Shown here: positions 60,536 through 64,000 of the stretch, one piece after another
How the letters are laid out: every line of letters begins with the position of its first letter
How positions within the stretch are numbered: the first letter of the stretch is position 1
Origin: Streptomyces sp. CG4
Lineage (GTDB): Bacteria; Actinomycetota; Actinomycetes; Streptomycetales; Streptomycetaceae
Length of the DNA stretch: 64,000 nt
Assembly (NCBI RefSeq): GCF_041080655.1
Contig: NZ_CP163525.1
Location: 1,364,001 to 1,428,000, forward strand
Reading direction: 5' to 3'
Position numbers and translations under genes: made by a program
The notes under the pieces: generated by a model
Told to the model about the DNA's origin: nothing
The model's database searches: none
What the model saw: only the letters and a program-made list of their open reading frames with translations

Positions 60536-60993
60536 GTCGCTGCGGAGACCAACGCCTGGGTGCTGACGGCCCGCAGCAGCGTGGTGTCGGAGGTCACCCG
60601 GGACATCCGATCCCCCGGCTGCATCCGGTCCACGTCTGCCAGCTGCAACCGCAGCAACCGGCCGATGAGGCTGCGGCGGGCGGCGAGCACCACCGACTCC
60701 GCCGTCCGTTCCAGCACATAGGTACCGAACGCCTCGGCCACCGTGCTCAGCAGCACCAGCACGGTCAACATCAGCAGGACGGTGCCGATCGTGCCGCCCG
60801 ACGAGAGTCGGTCGACCAGCGTCTTCGTAGCCAGCGGCTGCAACAGCCCCCCGGCGGCCCCGGTCAGCGCGCACAGCAGACCGAGCACGACGGCCCATCT
60901 GTGCGGACGGACGTACCCATACAGCGCCCTGAGCGTCCCGCGGGCGCGCAGGGACTCGGCACCCGTCGGCTCCGGGGCGGACGCGGTGTTCAA
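60526..60993 (-). pseudogene. ABC exporter, N-terminal fragment
   Basis: The reverse strand encodes RALYGYVRPHRWAVVLGLL, AAGGLLQPLATKTLVDRL and LIGRLLRLQLADVDRMQPGD then VTSDTTLLRAVSTQALVSAA before a premature stop. This is the first half of a transmembrane domain of a type I exporter; the remaining helices and the ATPase domain are gone. The break coincides with the end of the DUF418-like gene, so both were cut by one deletion. Confidence 0.75.
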
Positions 60994-61117
60994 CCGGACC
61001 AACCAAAACCGGCGTAGGGGGAGGCAGGGGCGGCGGAGCCGGATCCGAACCCGCGGCTTCATCGAGATCAAGGACGGCACCGCCGCCTGCGAACGCCTCA
61101 GGAACCCCCTGGGCGGC

Positions 61118-61339
61118 TCAGTGGAGCAGTGAGGCCGCCCGCGTGGCGAAGGTGTGCACCGCTGCTTCGTAGAACTCAGGACGGACGACGAACAGGATGC
61201 CCGCGCCCGCCGCCAGCGTCAGGCCGAGAAGTTCGAGCAACCCGCCTCTGCCAGGTGTGGCGTCACGGCCCGGCACGTCGATGTCGACCGATGCTCCGAG
61301 GGTGGTCTCGGGCTCCTTGTCGCGAACATGCTGTGTCAT
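61118..61339 (-). CDS. Small single-span membrane protein
   Basis: The 73-residue protein from ATG 61339 has a polar N-terminal half and one hydrophobic helix, GGLLELLGLTLAAGAGILFVV, followed by a short tail. GGAGG lies unusually close to the start. It is unrecognised; coding-like codon use supports it. Confidence 0.45.
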   Translation of the reverse strand: MTQHVRDKEPETTLGASVDIDVPGRDATPGRGGLLELLGLTLAAGAGILFVVRPEFYEAAVHTFATRAASLLH

Positions 61340-61467
61340 GCCTCCAGCCTGGACGCCCGGCCGCTCTCCGCACATCCGGCGACTGTCGGGTCCGCCCCCG
61401 CCGAGTGGCTGGAGAAGACCGGCCTGGGGTGGTAGACGTCGGGGCCGCGAGGCGGATGCGGCGCAAG

Positions 61468-61535
61468 CACGGCAGCACCGCAAGACATGGCAGCACCGCA
61501 TGACACGACAGCACCGCGAGGAACGCAGCACCGCC
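61468..61535. repeat. 18-nt tandem repeat, about 3.8 copies
   Basis: Units beginning at 61468, 61486, 61504 and 61522 share GCAGCACCGC with variable flanks. The array lies between the small membrane-protein gene and the antiporter fragment and has no recognised role. Confidence 0.8.
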
Positions 61536-61542
61536 AGGCACA

Positions 61543-61995
61543 TCAGCTCCGCATGGCGACGACCTGTGCGTCCGCCTCGTCAGTCCTCGGGGAGCCCGGG
61601 CCGCCGGCAGCCGACGGGGTCGGGCCGGTCAGGGACCGGGCGATGACCACCGAGCCGCCGCCGTGGAGCAGAACGCTGCCGAGCAAGGTCAGGGTCATGG
61701 CGTACAGGGCGGTGTCGGCGTACGGCCCGTCCGGCAGAGCGTTGAACGCGAGCAGGCCGAACACGATGGAGGTGGTGCCGCGTGGTCCGAGCGCGCCGAC
61801 CATGAGCCGTTCTCGCCAGGTGAACGTCGAGCCGAGGAAGGCGAGCATGATCGGAAGGATGCGCACTACGGTGAGCGCGGCGACGCAGAGCACGACGGTG
61901 GGCCAGTGGACGCCGTCGCCCACGGCAAGCACCACGGCGTTGCCGAAGAAGAACCACATGCACATCGTCATCATCGAGTTGGTGTCCTCGATGAG
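61543..61995 (-). pseudogene. Cation/proton antiporter, C-terminal fragment
   Basis: The frame reads LIEDTNSMMTMCMWFFFGNA, VVRILPIMLAFLGSTFTWRER and GPRGTTSIVFGLLAFNAL, the last helices of CPA1-type Na+/H+ antiporters, ending in a polar tail. The first nine or so helices are missing. Confidence 0.75.
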
Positions 61996-62068
61996 CTGCG
62001 GACCAGGCCGTCACGATGACGGCGGTCAGGGCGCAGCACAGGGCGGTCAGGACGCGGCGCATGGTCAT
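61996..62068 (-). pseudogene. Signal-peptide fragment fused to the antiporter remnant
   Basis: An ATG at 62068 with GGGGAG upstream opens MTMRRVLTALCCALTAVIV, a signal-peptide-like N-terminus, which runs directly into out-of-frame antiporter sequence. The junction near 61995 marks a deletion between two unrelated genes. Confidence 0.55.
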
Positions 62069-62088
62069 CGTCTCCCCGTTTCGTCCGG

Positions 62089-62727
62089 TCAGCTGCCGCC
62101 CATGCCGCCCTGGGCGGCGATCATGGTCGTCGGCAGGTCGCGTACTGCTTTCTCCAGGCCGGGGGCGAGGGCGGCGAGAGCTGTCGTGCAGGCGTCGATA
62201 CGGGTCCGGTAGGTCTTGCGGTCCTGCCGGGAGACGACCGAGTGGACGCCGGCCGCCGCGGCCAGCGCCAGCAGCGCGGTGTCGGCGGCGGGGAGGCGCT
62301 GCACGGGCTCGTCCCCGCGCAGCGCCGCGGACATGCGGGCGTGCAGGGCGGCGGGCACGGCGCGGTCGGTCAGGGTCAGCCGCCGGGTGCCGAAGGGGGT
62401 GCGGGGTTCCTTCGCGGTGAGGATTCCGGCCGCGGTGAGGTGGTCCTCCACCTCCGTCAGGGTCCGCTTGCGATGGGTGCGCGCGAGGTGCTTCCAGCCG
62501 TGGCCGCCGGCCGCGTCGTGCAGCATGCCGTCCAGGGCGGGGACGCCGGTCGGTCGGGTGCCGAAGACGGTGACCGTGCCGTTGTCCTCCCGCAGCCGGC
62601 CGCGCACGGCGAGGTCGACGAGGGCGGCGGCCCGGAGCAGCAACTGGGTCCGGGGGCGGTCGTAGGGGCCTTCGGCCGCGTCGTCGTAGGCGAGCAGATA
62701 CATGAGGCAAGGCAGGTCGTCGATCAC
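62089..62727 (-). CDS. GOLPH3/VPS74-like (GPP34) protein
   Basis: The 212-residue protein has LLLRAAALVDLAVRGRLREDNG, HDAAGGHGWKHLARTHRK, LTAAGILTAKEPRTPFGTRRL and a late LAAAAGVHSVVSRQDRKTYRTRI, matching the bacterial GPP34 family, whose eukaryotic members bind phosphoinositides at the Golgi. In Streptomyces the function is unknown. The start is GTG 62727. It is separate from the two-component operon behind the 62810-62837 terminator. Confidence 0.82.
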   Translation of the reverse strand: MIDDLPCLMYLLAYDDAAEGPYDRPRTQLLLRAAALVDLAVRGRLREDNGTVTVFGTRPTGVPALDGMLHDAAGGHGWKHLARTHRKRTLTEVEDHLTAAGILTAKEPRTPFGTRRLTLTDRAVPAALHARMSAALRGDEPVQRLPAADTALLALAAAAGVHSVVSRQDRKTYRTRIDACTTALAALAPGLEKAVRDLPTTMIAAQGGMGGS

Positions 62728-62809
62728 ACGTCGACGCTACGGCCGGCCACCCCGCCCGTGGATCGGCCATGGGAGCGGTCCGGCACTGGGAACGCAGGAG
62801 GATCGTGGC

Positions 62810-62837
62810 CCTGCCTCCTCCTTGAGGAGGAGGCAGG
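62810..62837 (-). terminator. Terminator of the two-component operon
   Basis: A perfect 12-bp stem (62810-62821 with 62826-62837) with a TTGA loop lies 3 nt beyond the response-regulator stop on the minus strand. No U-tract follows. Confidence 0.85.
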
Positions 62838-62839
62838 TG

Positions 62840-63499
62840 TCAGGGGCGGCGCGGCTGCACGAGGCCGTGGTCGTAGGCGGCGACGACGGCCTGGACGCGG
62901 TCGCGCAGGCCCAGTTTGCGCAGTACCGCGGTGACGTGGTTCTTGACCGTGGCCTCCGCCAAGTGCAGCCGTTCGGCGATCTCGGCGTTGGACAGGGCCT
63001 GGCCGATCAGGGTGAGCACCTCCCGTTCGCGACCGGAGAGGTCCTGCAGGGAGGGCGGCGGTGCCGGGTCGGGCGTGGTGCGCAGGAACCGGTCGAGGAC
63101 GCGGCTGAGCACGGCGGGCGCCAGCAGCGCGTCGCCGCGCGCGGTGAGGCGGATCGCGTCGACGAGCTCGGTGGGTCGGATGTCCTTGAGCAGGAAGCCG
63201 CTCGCTCCGGCCCGCAGAGCGGCGACGACGTGCGCGTCCACGTCCCACGTGGTCAGCACGAGCACCCTGGCCGGGCTGCCGTACCGCGCGATCTGCCGGG
63301 TCGCCTCGATGCCGTCCACGACGGGCATGCGTACGTCCATCAGCACCACGTCGGGTGTCAGTTCCCGGGTCAGCCGTACTGCCTCCTGGCCGTCGGCCGC
63401 CTCACCGACCACCTCAAGGTCGTCCCGCGCATCGATGATCAGGCGGAACCCGGTACGGACCAACGTCTGGTCGTCGGCCACCACCACGCGCAGCGTCAT
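62840..63499 (-). CDS. NarL/LuxR-type response regulator
   Basis: The 219-residue protein has a receiver domain (VVVADDQTLVRTGFRLII with acidic DD, phospho-acceptor Asp in VVLMDVRMP, Thr in VLTTW, Lys in GFLLKDI) and a C-terminal LuxR HTH (LSGREREVLTLIGQALSNAEIAERLHLAEATVKNHV). Its ATG overlaps the kinase stop, so the pair is coupled. The target genes are unknown. Confidence 0.93.
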   Translation of the reverse strand: MTLRVVVADDQTLVRTGFRLIIDARDDLEVVGEAADGQEAVRLTRELTPDVVLMDVRMPVVDGIEATRQIARYGSPARVLVLTTWDVDAHVVAALRAGASGFLLKDIRPTELVDAIRLTARGDALLAPAVLSRVLDRFLRTTPDPAPPPSLQDLSGREREVLTLIGQALSNAEIAERLHLAEATVKNHVTAVLRKLGLRDRVQAVVAAYDHGLVQPRRP

Positions 63500-64000
63500 G
63501 ACCCGTCCCCCACGGGCAACTGCGCCGTCACCTCGAAGCCTCCTTCGGGCAACGGCCCGGCACGCAGGCTGCCGCCCACGAGCCGGGCACGCTCCTTCAT
63601 CCCCACCAGCCCGCGGCCCGCTCCCCTCATGGCCGGACCACCTTGCCGGGTACGGCCGTTGTCGACCACAGTGACCTTCACGCACTCCCCTTCGGCCGTC
63701 ACTCGCACGCTCACTGCGTCGGCACCGGCGGCATGGCGCACGGTGTTGGTGAGGGCCTCCTGGACGATCCGGTATGCCGCCAGGTCCACCGTGGCCGGCA
63801 GGGTGTCGGTTGCGCCCTCGCAGTGCACGTGCACGGTGATCCCGGTCGCACGCACGCTGTCGGCCAGCTCCTGCAGACGCGCGAGCGAGGGCTGCTGCCC
63901 CCACTGATCCCCAGCCGCGCCCGCCCCCGCGTCGGAATGGAAGGCCCGCAGCAGCAAGCGCAGTTCGCCCAGTGCCGAGCGGGCACCCGTTTCGATGGCC
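63496..64000 (-). CDS. NarL-partner histidine kinase, C-terminal part (runs off the window)
   Basis: The visible 167 residues cover the end of the dimerisation helix (ARSALGELRLLLRAF) and the HATPase domain: AAYRIVQEALTNTVRHAAGA (N box), VTVVDNGRT (G1) and GRGLVGMKERARLVGGSL (G2). This is the HisKA_3 kinase type that pairs with NarL regulators. The phospho-acceptor His and any sensor domain lie beyond 64000. Confidence 0.9.
   Translation of the reverse strand, partial: AIETGARSALGELRLLLRAFHSDAGAGAAGDQWGQQPSLARLQELADSVRATGITVHVHCEGATDTLPATVDLAAYRIVQEALTNTVRHAAGADAVSVRVTAEGECVKVTVVDNGRTRQGGPAMRGAGRGLVGMKERARLVGGSLRAGPLPEGGFEVTAQLPVGDGS

Noticed and set aside
1-64000. tRNA, rRNA or classical riboswitch genes
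   Set aside because: No cloverleaf, rRNA-like or known riboswitch-like sequence was noticed by eye; a covariance-model scan was not possible.

Overview
The window is high-GC actinomycete DNA, almost certainly Streptomyces. Third codon positions are GC-rich, GTG and TTG starts are common, genes are tightly coupled through ATGA/GTGA overlaps, and the families present are typical of that genus (RheA/Hsp18, AfsA-type enzyme, MASE1, GAF-PP2C, GOLPH3-like protein). The density of insertion sequences, truncated genes and broken fragments between about 20 and 47 kb and between 59 and 62 kb suggests a chromosome arm or another accessory region.

Layout. (1) 0-10 kb: the start of a large ATPase regulator and an astacin-like protein whose catalytic Glu is replaced by Gln. 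These are followed by a minus-strand sulfur-acquisition region: an ABC importer (permease, ATPase, lipoprotein), a GNAT, two FMN-dependent monooxygenases and a GST-like reductase. Three transcription units here are each preceded by a small ORF ending in a HIDLLRVxSALC-type motif, the mark of actinobacterial sulfur/cysteine leader peptides. (2) 10.3-17.7 kb: a trans-4-hydroxyproline degradation operon (three-subunit D-hydroxyproline dehydrogenase, DapA-like deaminase, proline-racemase-family epimerase, GntR regulator) and an APC permease; a shared 14-nt motif lies at three places. (3) 17.9-20.7 kb: a GAF-PP2C phosphatase, a MASE1 membrane sensor without output domain, and a coupled small protein. 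(4) 20.7-22.4 kb: an IS110-family element whose left end holds tandem, covarying hairpin units, candidate bridge-RNA modules. (5) 22.4-31 kb: GNATs, VanX-like dipeptidase, MerR regulator, several wrecked genes, a lipoprotein hydrolase, and a TetR / Tet(X)-like monooxygenase pair with two operators. (6) 31-40 kb: two IS5-family copies (one intact, one frameshifted), a STAS pseudogene, a truncated APC permease, rheA/hsp18 with RheA-type operators, DUF2267 genes, and prophage terminase debris joined to an ISAs1 remnant. (7) 40-46.3 kb: a metal-homeostasis island: ArsR, P1B-4 ATPase, Fur/Zur-like regulator, a small protein, CobW GTPase, WD40 protein, ferredoxin-like protein and a second, paralogous ArsR.

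(8) 47.5-59 kb is the most novel part: nine tightly packed minus-strand genes reading from KAS III to P450, PEP-synthase-like dikinase, nucleotidyltransferase, SDR reductase, NDK-like protein, AfsA-family enzyme, UbiA-family membrane transferase and nitroreductase. An imperfect palindrome resembling a gamma-butyrolactone-receptor site sits about 40 nt upstream of the first start. I do not recognise this combination as a characterised pathway. I infer that it makes a butyrolactone- or furan-like signal or a lipid-like metabolite through phosphorylated intermediates. (9) 59-64 kb: truncated membrane-protein, ABC-exporter and antiporter genes joined at deletion scars, a GOLPH3-like protein, and a two-component system (response regulator and a histidine kinase that leaves the window).

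All functional calls rest on reading translated motifs by eye. No database search, alignment program or RNA-folding program was run.
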